The position numbers and the translations under genes are program-made. Of a DNA stretch of 39,128 nt, positions 19,001 through 26,322 are shown piece by piece (the first letter of the stretch is position 1; every line of letters starts with the position of its first letter). Source of the stretch: Puniceicoccaceae bacterium K14 (GTDB taxonomy: Bacteria > Verrucomicrobiota > Verrucomicrobiia > Opitutales > Opitutaceae); assembly GCA_022538095.1 (NCBI GenBank), contig JAKYXN010000049.1, positions 1-39,128 of the forward strand. The letters are read 5' to 3'. A model generated the notes under the pieces. The model was not told the origin of the DNA. It worked only from the letters and a program-made list of their open reading frames with translations, and made no database searches.

Positions 19001-19126
19001 CTCGTCAGTGATAGCACTTCCGCTGCTCTATACCTAGAACTCGAGCCTGGAATCTACACAGTCATATTGTCAGGAATTGAAGGAGCCACAGGGATCGCAC
19101 TAATCGAAGCTTATATTGCTGATTAG
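16064..19126 (+). CDS. Large secreted CAP-domain protein with VCBS-like and tandem C-terminal repeats
   Basis: This is a 1020-residue secreted protein with a signal peptide (about 1-25, ending in Val-Leu-Ala-Gln). An N-terminal CAP/SCP-type domain (about 85-250) shows LLRINYFRAMCGLP, an 'LSHFP' segment and GHRRWILYPP. Beta-rich regions of Ig-like character follow to about 620, including a stretch typical of lectin/MAM-like domains ('GWFFDDITF'). A VCBS/cadherin-like unit (about 625-745, AVDDAAEIDEG, NVLDNDTDSDTD) precedes two homologous C-terminal repeats of about 130 residues. The start could be the ATG at 16064 or at 16067. No enzyme activity is evident. A role in surface adhesion or extracellular matrix is inferred. 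The gene is monocistronic. Confidence 0.8.
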   Translation: MMRSTLKRFVLAATFLSGCIAVLAQPVIDTKLLEWRNNDIVSLLSEGETLDLGSFEVNTLNREETRAFFNSIYMTSENVDMGWTGDYFNLDNTVTAAGDISENFKLATLLRINYFRAMCGLPADIILDPELNANCQLAALIMSGNDSLSHFPQTDLFPNYLTIIGDETAGKSNIAIGSSGPDSIVGYMRDKGASNYKAGHRRWILYPPAYKMGTGDVPGGTAPDSIITEITNFLGAAPNNDVLRSANSLQVITDFNSTRPVTSWPFVSYPAPGYAPYQVVYPRWSFSIEDADFSGATVTMTRNGETVAVVLEDEAFNIGDNTLVWVYDNQNSNDSISHTQPSEDTEYIVTVSNIANAPQSEYIYTVTVFDPATIGDDFVPTSISGATEPLIGIGNNYSIQSPGNWVDNFKWRSFTLENETNVWDAENEDLNATFVTDDGYDVTQSEVVNNGANSYHFIQIDFNNQYLEIDTEFVATESSSIGFNSRIRAMTDEQFAEVQISLDNGISWQTIDSQQGLGSGGESDFSQRSIDLSDYQGFSFHIRFGLLLKGNSAFIGTNPHSLEGWFFDDITFTNVFKVENAIESEISENTNFSFAPSGSATVALQAQGIIFDEYGIERGPVFIVNPVSGTNAAPIAVDDAAEIDEGVINTSGNVLDNDTDSDTDAQLSVATVANLETNVGTAITTTYGTISVQSDGNFVYTLDASNTDVQGLNDGQTLADIIQYSITDTHETASAELTITINGKTDVIPFGQLINISTRGKVQTGDSIMIGGFVIEGNDDLTVLVQGVAEELSGLDESSLLADPFISIVNEAGDVLHSNNDWESDDAELKAQTMTRIGATELQTGSKSAALLETLSPGIYTVFLYGVQEAEGIALIEVYDATEGNDTDSELINISTRGDVGIESDVMIGGFVIEGNTSKNVLIQGVGQELVGIDSEKLLSDPVIFLVNSENEIIASNDDWEVENKEVKAAVADSLGSTTLVSDSTSAALYLELEPGIYTVILSGIEGATGIALIEAYIAD
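18320..19123 (+). repeat. Two tandem ~130-residue C-terminal repeats in the CAP-domain protein
   Basis: Repeat 1 begins at 18320 and repeat 2 at 18734. Both start with LINISTRG and continue with MIGGFVIEGN, a conserved VQG, 'NDDWE'/'NNDWE', SAALLETL versus SAALYLEL, PGIYTV and a final GIALIE. Divergence at the DNA level shows an old duplication. Similar terminal repeats are common on secreted proteins of Verrucomicrobiota. Confidence 0.85.
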
Positions 19127-19944
19127 GCTCTACCTGTTGTCCTCGCTAATTCACGACACACGCTAGGGCTTCCAGCCATAAAACCGAAGCCCTTCGATTG
19201 TACATGAAATTCGCGTAGGGGAAACTGCGGCTCGCCAAAAAATCGGAATTCCCCTCCGCTCGCTTTAAGAATCGCGTAACCTGCTGCTATGTCCCAGGTT
19301 TTAATGCTGTGTTCAACCACACCATCCGCGAGTCCCACTGTAACGTAAGTAAGGTGAAGAGCACTACTGCCGAAACTTCGGACCTTAAACTTCATTTGAA
19401 GCTTGCTCACATCTGAAACGGATTCCTCGCTCGCCGCAGTCTGCACGGAAATTATACTTTGTGAGGAAACGGACTCTCGATCAATTTTGATTGGAGTATC
19501 ACCAGCAAACATCCCCTTATTTTCACCGCCATGATATAATTTCCGTGAAGCATGGTCATAGACGAATCCATACACAGGATCACCATCTTTCAAGAGGGCC
19601 AAGGAAATGCCGCACAGCGAAATCCCATTAGCAAAATTGTTAGTTCCATCGATCGGATCCAACATCCATGAATAACCCGGCTTAACGGTTATTGGGCAGG
19701 ACTCCGGTTCCAATTCTTCACTGAAAAACTGATCGCTTGGAAACGCTTCTTTGATCTCTTCCATTATTGAAGTTGAAAGCGTCAAATCAGCTTCCGTAAC
19801 TCGAGAGCCATCGTGTTTCCATTCGCTAGCGACCAGCCCAAACATCTTTGAAAAGTAACCAATTTGGCCTCCCACAACTTCAATTCCAAACGATATGCGC
19901 TCTTCTAATCCCATGTCTTCAAAAGAAACGCCAAGACTTCCCAA
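19123..19944 (-). CDS. Inositol monophosphatase family phosphatase
   Basis: This Mg2+-dependent sugar-phosphate phosphatase belongs to the FIG/IMPase superfamily. The metal site is intact: Glu76-Glu77 in FFSEELEP, DPIDGTNNF (96-104) and WDIAAGYAILKASGG near the C-terminus. Family members act on inositol-1-phosphate, histidinol phosphate or PAP, and the sequence alone does not choose between them. Placement beside aromatic amino-acid biosynthesis (DAHP synthase) gives weak support for a biosynthetic role such as histidinol-phosphatase. It is 273 residues from the first ATG; Met11 is an alternative start. The stop codon overlaps that of the convergent CAP-domain gene by 4 bases. Confidence 0.88.
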   Translation of the reverse strand: MGSLGVSFEDMGLEERISFGIEVVGGQIGYFSKMFGLVASEWKHDGSRVTEADLTLSTSIMEEIKEAFPSDQFFSEELEPESCPITVKPGYSWMLDPIDGTNNFANGISLCGISLALLKDGDPVYGFVYDHASRKLYHGGENKGMFAGDTPIKIDRESVSSQSIISVQTAASEESVSDVSKLQMKFKVRSFGSSALHLTYVTVGLADGVVEHSIKTWDIAAGYAILKASGGEFRFFGEPQFPLREFHVQSKGFGFMAGSPSVCRELARTTGRA

Positions 19945-20126
19945 GAAGGAAAGATAAAACGTCTTGAGACTGAAATTTTAACGCAAACAAAGTCGTACGC
20001 CAAATCGTAGGGCTCCAGCTCACGAACGCCAGAGTTGCTAACAATGTCCTAAAAATGAATGCGAATACGGTCGAAGGCGTTGAGCACTCCGAAGCCCGAA
20101 GAAATGCGATCCGGTTAATCGCTATT

Positions 20127-21158
20127 TCATAAACTTCTCAACTTCCAAATCTCGCGACATTTCTCAGCCAACCTCCTGAACTCGTCAGGTCTAATAGCTT
20201 GCTTAGGATCGTCACCTAGACCGCGAGTCGGTTCAATATTACATTCGATGCAAAGTCCATCCGCTCCGTAAGCAACTGCTGACATCGAACAAGACTCGAC
20301 GTACACCGCCTTCCCTACAGAATGAGAAGGATCGACAACCACAGGGGCCCAAGTCTTTTCCTTTAGTAAAGGCGTAATTGATTCATCCGGATGATTTCGA
20401 TACCCCTCAAGCCCAGGGAGAGTCCCCCTTGGGCAGAGCATAATATTCGGATTCCCATAATTAACCACATATTCGGCAGCGGAAATAAATTCATCAATCG
20501 GCCCCATATGGCGTCCTCGCTTTAGCAATACGAACGTATCCTTGCCGTCTATCGCCTTCCCGACTTGGCTGAGCAGCGAATAGTTCAACGCATTGCGAGT
20601 TCCAATTTGCAACATATGCACCCCAGCGTCGATTGCCATTTCCAAGTGACCTTCATCCATCACTTCCGTATTTACTGGCAGTCCGGTCTTACGAGATGCC
20701 TCCATCAAAATATCAAGACACTTGTTGTCTCCTTGATAGGAATACGGGTTAGTCCGAGGCTTCCAAACACCCCCTCTGAGCGCCTGTGCTCCCGCCTCTT
20801 TCAATGCATGAGCCGTCTCATATAAACGCTGCGGGTTTCTAGGATCAATCGTACAAGGACCAGCAATCAACAATAATTCTTTCCCAAGCTCGACGCCGCC
20901 AAAACTTATTGGATGGTTTCGTAATTCCGAACGAATATCCAATAATTTATGGGGCGATTGAATCGTATCGATCCTATCAATATAAGGTAACCCTTCGATC
21001 CGGTTGATCAAAAGTTCATGCCTCTCATCCCCAACAAGAGCATATATACTTTGTGCAACCCCTTCGATTACCTGAATTCGGCAACCAAAGTCTTCTGCTA
21101 TCTTAACAACCCTACCCAGCTCGTCGTCGGACAGCTTCGTTTTCTTCGGAATTATCAT
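20127..21158 (-). CDS. aroF: 3-deoxy-7-phosphoheptulonate (DAHP) synthase, type I-beta
   Basis: This enzyme condenses phosphoenolpyruvate and erythrose-4-phosphate, the first step of the shikimate pathway. It is 343 residues. An N-terminal ferredoxin-like regulatory domain (about 1-75) is followed by the TIM barrel with AGPCTIDP, RGGVWKPRTNPYSYQG, LKRGRHM and VVDPSHSVGK, all hallmark substrate- and metal-binding segments. This layout matches the Thermotoga-type enzyme, whose N-terminal domain confers inhibition by tyrosine or phenylalanine. The gene is separated by 61 bases from the upstream Nudix gene on the same strand, so the two may be co-transcribed. Confidence 0.95.
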   Translation of the reverse strand: MIIPKKTKLSDDELGRVVKIAEDFGCRIQVIEGVAQSIYALVGDERHELLINRIEGLPYIDRIDTIQSPHKLLDIRSELRNHPISFGGVELGKELLLIAGPCTIDPRNPQRLYETAHALKEAGAQALRGGVWKPRTNPYSYQGDNKCLDILMEASRKTGLPVNTEVMDEGHLEMAIDAGVHMLQIGTRNALNYSLLSQVGKAIDGKDTFVLLKRGRHMGPIDEFISAAEYVVNYGNPNIMLCPRGTLPGLEGYRNHPDESITPLLKEKTWAPVVVDPSHSVGKAVYVESCSMSAVAYGADGLCIECNIEPTRGLGDDPKQAIRPDEFRRLAEKCREIWKLRSL

Positions 21159-21219
21159 GCGTGCGATCAGATTACTCAGCCATTAAATAAATAACCGAAT
21201 TACTAACCACAGACAGTAA

Positions 21220-21735
21220 TCACTTTGGTAGAAGCTGTAAAGCCTGCAGGCGATCTAAAATCAGACGAAAGACACTGCTAAACTTCTTGGGCGTAAATTC
21301 AACACGCTCTAGTAGATTCGGAATATTCATCCACTCGCCCACTTCAATCTCATCCAAGTTCAAGCGAAATGGCCCGTCACCAACCGTCCGGTACACCTCA
21401 ATGAACTCATTTCCAGTTTCATCGCTTGGAGTCAGTTTAAACAATGACTCCAGTTCATTTTGGGGCTGCCAGCTTAACTCTTCTTGAAGCTCACGGAGAG
21501 CTGCCGTTAGATAATCCTCCCCGGTATCTACATGCCCTGAGCAGGACGAATCCCAAGCACCCGGCCACGTATCTTTGTTTTGCGAACGTTTTTGCATGAA
21601 AACTTCACCTTCTCCGTTGAAAATCAAAACATGCACCGCACGGTGCATGAGGCCTTTTTCATGAACCTCGGAACGAGCCATTTGGCCAGTTACCTGGTCG
21701 TTTTCGTCTACTACGTCGAAAATATCTTCTTGCAT
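21220..21735 (-). CDS. Nudix hydrolase, IPP-isomerase-like subgroup
   Basis: This 171-residue Nudix protein has a complete box at 67-89 (GHVDTGEDYLTAALREL then QEELSW), in which the usual terminal Gly is Ser88. The opening EDIFDVVDENDQVTGQMARSEVHEKGLMHRAVHV and the WPGAWDSSCSGHV segment resemble YfcD and isopentenyl-diphosphate isomerase relatives. A true IPP isomerase would need a conserved catalytic Cys and Glu arrangement that I cannot confirm, so hydrolysis of a nucleotide or other pyrophosphate is the safer call. Upstream of DAHP synthase, same strand; divergent from the hypothetical gene at 21827. Confidence 0.88.
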   Translation of the reverse strand: MQEDIFDVVDENDQVTGQMARSEVHEKGLMHRAVHVLIFNGEGEVFMQKRSQNKDTWPGAWDSSCSGHVDTGEDYLTAALRELQEELSWQPQNELESLFKLTPSDETGNEFIEVYRTVGDGPFRLNLDEIEVGEWMNIPNLLERVEFTPKKFSSVFRLILDRLQALQLLPK

Positions 21736-21826
21736 GGATTATCGCTTGAACAAAATTGAGTTGAACTAACAAGTAGGCAAACGATATTTGCCCACCGAAC
21801 ACGAGAAAAAATTTCAAACCTTTTAA

Positions 21827-22288
21827 ATGGCAAAAGTAGACGTAGACGTAATCGCAGATGTATTGATCAACAATCAATTCGAACCTGACGTAATTTCCAA
21901 GCTCATCAAAGAGATCGAATCTCAGCAACAAGTTGTCGCTGAAGAAGAGAAAGCGACCCGCGAAGCGCCGGTTAAAAAACAATGGGTCGTCATCGTTTCG
22001 GACCCACGCGGCACACTACCAGAAGACGAAGATTACGTCGGATTTGTAGCCCAGATTCCAGAGTCGGAAGATATTGCGACTACCACTGAACGCCTTAACC
22101 GAGCGGCTTTTGAATTCAACATTTCCAAGAAAGGGCGCAAAAATCCAGTCAAGACTGTCGCAGAGGCCTGCCAAGCAGTTGGGCAAAAATTCCTCAAGGA
22201 ACAAGAAATAGCCATCAAGACCAAGCTACCCGTCACTGTACTTCGAACAGACAACAAGTTGCCGGAAATAACCGTTGAGGACGAATAA
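21827..22288 (+). CDS. Conserved-looking hypothetical protein
   Basis: I do not recognise this 153-residue protein. It is acidic and hydrophilic, with no signal peptide or membrane segment, so cytoplasmic. The N-terminus (about 1-45) is probably helical, followed by a segment with QWVVIVSDPRG and YVGFVAQIPESED that looks like a small alpha/beta domain, and a helix-rich stretch ending 'LPVTVLRTDNKLPEITVEDE'. Codon use matches its neighbours and the frame is clean, which supports a real gene. It is divergent from the Nudix gene (91 bases apart) and convergent with the sigma-factor operon (3 bases between stops). Confidence 0.7.
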   Translation: MAKVDVDVIADVLINNQFEPDVISKLIKEIESQQQVVAEEEKATREAPVKKQWVVIVSDPRGTLPEDEDYVGFVAQIPESEDIATTTERLNRAAFEFNISKKGRKNPVKTVAEACQAVGQKFLKEQEIAIKTKLPVTVLRTDNKLPEITVEDE

Positions 22289-22291
22289 GCC

Positions 22292-22732
22292 CTATTGAGA
22301 GGCTTCTACAGCATCCTGTTTTTCTTTCAGTTCGTGCTTTTTGCGACGCTCTTCGCGATGAGCACGATAGATAATGAGCTGTTCTTCGTTTAGTACCTTT
22401 TCGATCGAATCGTATTTCTCCATTCGGATTGAATGATGTTTTGCCTGGATCTCATCGTTCAAGTCACAATAGGCGTCTGCACATCTGCCAAGAACGCTTT
22501 GCACAAGCTCTTTTTGCTCGTCACTGAGCGTTAGCATTTCGTCATACTTCACCAAGAGCTTCTGGACCCTCGACTCATCAAGAGATCGCAGAATTAGGCG
22601 CGTCTTATTGTCGGGGGCTTCTACTTTTTCGGGCTTCTCAAGCCATGCGATGCTTCCTACTCCGAACAAAAACCCGACAACCAAGGTCGCCAGCAAAATA
22701 AAAACTGCTCTATTCTTCTTAGATTCGCTCAT
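22292..22732 (-). CDS. Membrane-anchored periplasmic helical protein, Spy/CpxP-like
   Basis: This is the third gene of the ECF sigma operon. After a short basic N-terminus, one hydrophobic segment (about 10-29) anchors a periplasmic domain rich in charged helices. LSDEQKELVQ and LNEEQLIIYR resemble the LTxxQ motifs of Spy/CpxP and of heavy-metal-sensor proteins often paired with ECF sigma factors. I start at the ATG at 22732 because it overlaps the upstream stop as ATGA, which signals translational coupling; the frame is open to 22747. Sensing of envelope stress or metal by this protein is inferred. Confidence 0.75.
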   Translation of the reverse strand: MSESKKNRAVFILLATLVVGFLFGVGSIAWLEKPEKVEAPDNKTRLILRSLDESRVQKLLVKYDEMLTLSDEQKELVQSVLGRCADAYCDLNDEIQAKHHSIRMEKYDSIEKVLNEEQLIIYRAHREERRKKHELKEKQDAVEASQ

Positions 22733-23073
22733 AATAATTCCGTCCAATCCTCAACGTAGTTGGCCGCTTCATCCATAAAAATCGAGTCATCATATTGGCC
22801 GTTAAACTCGGAACGTTCCTTCACTAGAACCAATCCGAAAAACGCCCAAATCGCGGCAACAGAAGCAAATCCACCCAAAGCCCATTTTCGAGATGGGGAT
22901 TCAAACAGTCCCACTAGCGCATCGAAAACATTTCCTTTCATTGTTTCCTGAAACGCCCCTTCCAAGGCAAACCGCACCGAATAGCGAACATCGATTTCCG
23001 GAATACTTTTTTTCAAGTTCGCATCTACCAGGTCGTCCCAATTCATGTTATTGTGCTTCATGTGAAATTCCAT
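22729..23073 (-). CDS. Putative anti-sigma factor, single-pass membrane protein
   Basis: This is a 114-residue protein directly downstream of, and overlapping, the ECF sigma gene. The cytoplasmic N-terminal half is followed by one transmembrane helix (about 66-83, WALGGFASVAAIWAFFGLVL) and a short acidic periplasmic tail. The layout and position suggest an anti-sigma factor, although the zinc-binding HxxxCxxC motif of ZAS-type anti-sigmas is absent. A GGAGGAG sequence lies just before the ATG at 23073, the clearest Shine-Dalgarno-like site in the window; an alternative ATG lies at 23061. It ends in an ATGA overlap with the next gene. Confidence 0.7.
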   Translation of the reverse strand: MEFHMKHNNMNWDDLVDANLKKSIPEIDVRYSVRFALEGAFQETMKGNVFDALVGLFESPSRKWALGGFASVAAIWAFFGLVLVKERSEFNGQYDDSIFMDEAANYVEDWTELL

Positions 23074-23668
23074 ACTCCTCCAATAATTTGTTTAAACGTT
23101 TTCTAGCTCGAAAGCTCTTCACCTTTGTTTTTGAAAGGCTCCAGCTCATCTGTTGGCAAATTTCATCCAAACTCATCGACTCTAGATACTGCAAAGTTAG
23201 CACCAGCCGATCCTCAGGCTTTAAGAGAGACAAAATCATTTGAGCTAAATCCGATTTCTCAAACATCGCTACAGCGCTTCGTTGGCCACGCCTTTCATCC
23301 GCAACCAACCCTTTCTCCTCATCTAACAATTTCCGAGCTCGCTCGGACTCACGCTTCGTCTTTCGAATATAATCATAACCCGTATTATATGCGATCTTTC
23401 TTAACCAGTTCTCAAACGGTGCCTCCGGTTTCCAAAGGTTCAATTTCCGAAACGCTTTAATAAATGTATCCTGCACCAAGTCCTCCAAATCAGATTGATG
23501 AGGACAGAATCGATACAAACAGCGCGTTATCATGACCTGGTGCCGATGCACAACTTCATCAAACGCAGCCAAGTCTCCTTCCAAAGAACGTTCCACCAAC
23601 AGAGTATCCTCCCAAGACGCAAATCTCGAGATACCAGAAAATTCAGCTACTCCGCACTGTGATTTCAT
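23048..23668 (-). CDS. ECF-type RNA polymerase sigma-70 factor
   Basis: This alternative sigma factor recognises promoters of a dedicated stress regulon. Region 2 shows HQSDLEDLVQDTFIKAFRKL and the -10-recognising FENWLRKIAYNTGYDYIR segment. Region 4 shows LVLTLQYLESMSLDEICQQM and the recognition-helix residues SKTKVKSFRARKRL. I prefer the ATG at 23668, giving 206 residues; the frame continues to 23710 through an alternative GTG. It heads a three-gene operon with a putative anti-sigma factor and a periplasmic partner, joined by overlaps of 26 and 4 bases. Such operons are commonly autoregulated; I could not pin down the promoter. Confidence 0.92.
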   Translation of the reverse strand: MKSQCGVAEFSGISRFASWEDTLLVERSLEGDLAAFDEVVHRHQVMITRCLYRFCPHQSDLEDLVQDTFIKAFRKLNLWKPEAPFENWLRKIAYNTGYDYIRKTKRESERARKLLDEEKGLVADERRGQRSAVAMFEKSDLAQMILSLLKPEDRLVLTLQYLESMSLDEICQQMSWSLSKTKVKSFRARKRLNKLLEEYGISHEAQ

Positions 23669-24069
23669 ATCACCCACACTTTTACAAAACAACGCTACAC
23701 CGCCCACCACCGCCGCTGCAAGTCAACTGCACAGAGATTTTCAGGCCAGTTGATACGCAATTCTAATTCGAATTCCCAGCTGGGACCCCCTTCTGCTTTT
23801 CCATTTCTTAACAATTTACGTGTTTAATTTAATTCGGCGCATGAAATACTCCCACACATTCGTCTACAAAGGCAGTCATACATCAGCTCCAACTCTGATG
23901 CAAACGAACAACCAGTACCATCGGTTACAGCCGATTGCAAAAATTGCGTTTGCGCCAATCTTAGTGATAGCCTGGTGTATGGACATCTCTCTCCTCCGCT
24001 CCTTTTGCTCAACTTGAAAGTCGAACAAATACTAATCGAATTAGACGTTAATCATAAATCACCCAACCC
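23669..24069. other. Divergent spacer between sigma operon and ovoA
   Basis: No convincing gene lies here. It must contain both promoters. It holds a perfect 12-bp palindrome TCCCAGCTGGGA (23774-23785), a 6-bp hairpin CATCAG/CTGATG (23881-23900) and weaker 5-bp stems near 23920-23953. A 65-codon open frame (23820-24017) has no support beyond its length. Confidence 0.5.
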
Positions 24070-26199
24070 ATGAATACTACTGAACTCAAGGAACTCAAAA
24101 CACCTTACACAGTAAAACTAGACGGAGGAGACCCCGAGGAGAAAAGGGAGGAAATAAGACGCTATTTCCACGAAACCTACGACGCTTACGAAATTCTTTT
24201 CGAAGCTCTAATTGACGACCAAGCCTACTACAAACGAGCAGACGCGCTTCGCCACCCAATTATTTTCTATTATGGGCACACCGCCACGTTTTTCATGAAC
24301 AAGCTCATCCTCGGCAAGTTCATTGATAAACGCATCAACCCGAAGTTTGAGTCTATGTTCGCAATCGGGGTCGATGAAATGTCATGGGACGACTTGAACG
24401 ATGGCCACTATAGTTGGCCAGAAGTAAAAGAAGTAACCGAGTACCGACAGCAAGTTCGCCAAATCATAGACGACTTAATATCCTCCGCCCCCATATCCCT
24501 TCCAATCAATTGGGAAAGCCCATTCTGGACGATTATGATGGGCATCGAACACGAGCGCATTCACCTCGAGACAACATCCGTACTCATCCGGCAACTACCC
24601 ATTGAACTTTTGGATGCCAGACATTCGAGCTGGCAAGTTAGCAATAACCTCGCAGATGCGCCAGAGAACAAACTAATCGAAGTTCCTGGGGCAATTGTCA
24701 CAATCGGCAAGCAATCAGATCAAAACGTCTATGGTTGGGACAATGAATACGGAGTACTAACCGAACAGGTTGAAGATTTCAAAGCATCCAAATTCCTTGT
24801 ATCCAATAAGGAGTTTCTAGAATTCATAAATGACAACGGATATCGAACCAAAGATTACTGGACCGACGAAGGTTGGAATTGGAATCAATACGAAAAAGCA
24901 ACCTCTCCACGATTCTGGATTGAGGAAGATGGCGCATACAAATACCGCTCGATGCTCGACGTGATCGAAATGCCATGGTCCTGGCCGGTTGAAACAAACT
25001 ACTTAGAAGCAAAGGCATTCTGCAATTGGAAAGCAGCCAAAACCGGAAAGCCAATCCGCCTCCCGAGCGAGGAAGAATGGTACCGCCTGCACGAATACGT
25101 TGAATTAGCTGATGCCATCGAATGGGAAAAAGCTCCAGGCAACCTAAACCTGGAAGGACCCGCATCGGCCGTTCCAGTAAATACCCACGAATTCAATCAT
25201 GGATTCTTCGACGTTATGGGTAATGTTTGGCAGCATACTGAAACTCCAATTCGAGGATTCGCAGGCTTCCAAGTTCATCCACTTTACGACGATTTCTCTA
25301 CGCCTACCTTCGACACCAAGCACAATATAATAAAAGGAGGCTCTTGGATTTCAACAGGAAACGAAATCTTGAAAGCATCACGCTATGCCTTCAGAAGGCA
25401 TTTTTATCAACACGCCGGTTTCCGCTATATTGAATCCGATGCCGAGGTAGTCATTCCAGACGACAACTACGAAACAGACACCGAAGTCATTCCATACTGC
25501 GAATTTAACTACGGCCCAGATTACTTTAACACAGACAATTACCCGGAAAAAATTGCCCAAATCTGCCTTGCCCACTCGCAAGAAATAAATAAAGGCAAAG
25601 CATTAAGCTTGGGATGTACCACTGGCCGCTCTGCATTCGAACTAGCGGTCGAATTCAAAAATGTAACCGGAATTGATTCTACCGCCCGCATGATTCGCAT
25701 CGGCGTACAAATGAAAGACAAAGGCTACACCCAGTATGTTCTTCCAAAAGAAGGTGAAATCCATTCTTTCAAACAACGAAATCTTCAAGAGCTCGGCTTA
25801 GATGCTACCCGAGAAAAAGTAGAATTCATGCAAGCAGATATCTCTAATATGAAGGATATCTATTCAGGTTACGATCTCATTCTTGTGGATACAATTCTTG
25901 AAAGGACATATAAACCAGAGAACTTTCTCAAATCCGTTCACCGGCGATTGAATACGGGTGGCATTCTAGTAATATCCTCGACTTACGATTGGCAAGCAGA
26001 CGCCACTGAACGAGAAAACTGGCTCGGAGGCTTTAAGGTCGATGGAGAAAATGTAACGACACAAGATAAGCTAGAATCGATCTTAGGAACAAACTTCAAA
26101 CAAGTGGTAAAACCTCAAGACGTTCCATTCGTACTTCGCAAAAACAAGCGATCCTACGATCACAAAATCGCCCAGGTCACTGTTTGGAAAAAGAGCTGA
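24070..26199 (+). CDS. ovoA: Ovothiol biosynthesis protein OvoA (5-histidylcysteine sulfoxide synthase / methyltransferase)
   Basis: This iron enzyme joins cysteine to histidine as a sulfoxide and methylates the later product, in ovothiol A synthesis. It has 709 residues in the OvoA order. A DinB-like domain contributes iron ligands His70 (YYGHTATFF) and the HxxxHxE motif at 161-167 (EHERIHLET). A formylglycine-generating-enzyme-like sulfatase domain (about 195-460) contains RLPSEEEWYRL, FFDVMGNVWQ and KGGSWISTGN. A C-terminal SAM-dependent methyltransferase (about 470-709) has its glycine-rich loop SLGCTTGRS at 513-521. The fused methyltransferase separates it from EgtB of ergothioneine synthesis. 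No separate C-S lyase gene (OvoB) is adjacent. A terminator follows. Confidence 0.94.
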   Translation: MNTTELKELKTPYTVKLDGGDPEEKREEIRRYFHETYDAYEILFEALIDDQAYYKRADALRHPIIFYYGHTATFFMNKLILGKFIDKRINPKFESMFAIGVDEMSWDDLNDGHYSWPEVKEVTEYRQQVRQIIDDLISSAPISLPINWESPFWTIMMGIEHERIHLETTSVLIRQLPIELLDARHSSWQVSNNLADAPENKLIEVPGAIVTIGKQSDQNVYGWDNEYGVLTEQVEDFKASKFLVSNKEFLEFINDNGYRTKDYWTDEGWNWNQYEKATSPRFWIEEDGAYKYRSMLDVIEMPWSWPVETNYLEAKAFCNWKAAKTGKPIRLPSEEEWYRLHEYVELADAIEWEKAPGNLNLEGPASAVPVNTHEFNHGFFDVMGNVWQHTETPIRGFAGFQVHPLYDDFSTPTFDTKHNIIKGGSWISTGNEILKASRYAFRRHFYQHAGFRYIESDAEVVIPDDNYETDTEVIPYCEFNYGPDYFNTDNYPEKIAQICLAHSQEINKGKALSLGCTTGRSAFELAVEFKNVTGIDSTARMIRIGVQMKDKGYTQYVLPKEGEIHSFKQRNLQELGLDATREKVEFMQADISNMKDIYSGYDLILVDTILERTYKPENFLKSVHRRLNTGGILVISSTYDWQADATERENWLGGFKVDGENVTTQDKLESILGTNFKQVVKPQDVPFVLRKNKRSYDHKIAQVTVWKKS

Positions 26200-26235
26200 G
26201 CAGATTTAGAAATCTCCAATCCAATATATTTCGAA

Positions 26236-26262
26236 GGGCAGCTAAACCAGCTGTCCTTTTTT
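26236..26262 (+). terminator. Rho-independent terminator of ovoA
   Basis: GGGCAGCT (26236-26243) pairs with AGCTGTCC (26249-26256), eight pairs including one G-U, with a 5-base loop. Six T follow immediately. It lies about 37 bases beyond the ovoA stop. Confidence 0.85.
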
Positions 26263-26322
26263 ACGTAAAATTAGGATTCAGTACCGTAACTCGAACTAGT
26301 AAAATTAACGAATAAAAGACCT

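Noticed and set aside
18160-19017. Several minus-strand open frames over the CAP-protein repeats
   Set aside because: They mirror the repeated coding sequence of the real plus-strand gene, with low-complexity Leu/Arg/Ser composition.
23774-23785. 12-bp palindrome TCCCAGCTGGGA as an operator
   Set aside because: It is perfect but occurs once, has no matching neighbour site and is not clearly placed relative to a promoter, so I list it only as part of the spacer.
23820-24017. 65-codon plus-strand open frame in the sigma-ovoA spacer
   Set aside because: No domain, no initiation signal and unremarkable composition. It is an ordinary chance frame in a divergent promoter region.
24070-26199. EgtB (ergothioneine sulfoxide synthase) as the identity of the ovothiol gene
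   Set aside because: A C-terminal methyltransferase is fused and no egtD-like gene is adjacent, which fits OvoA.
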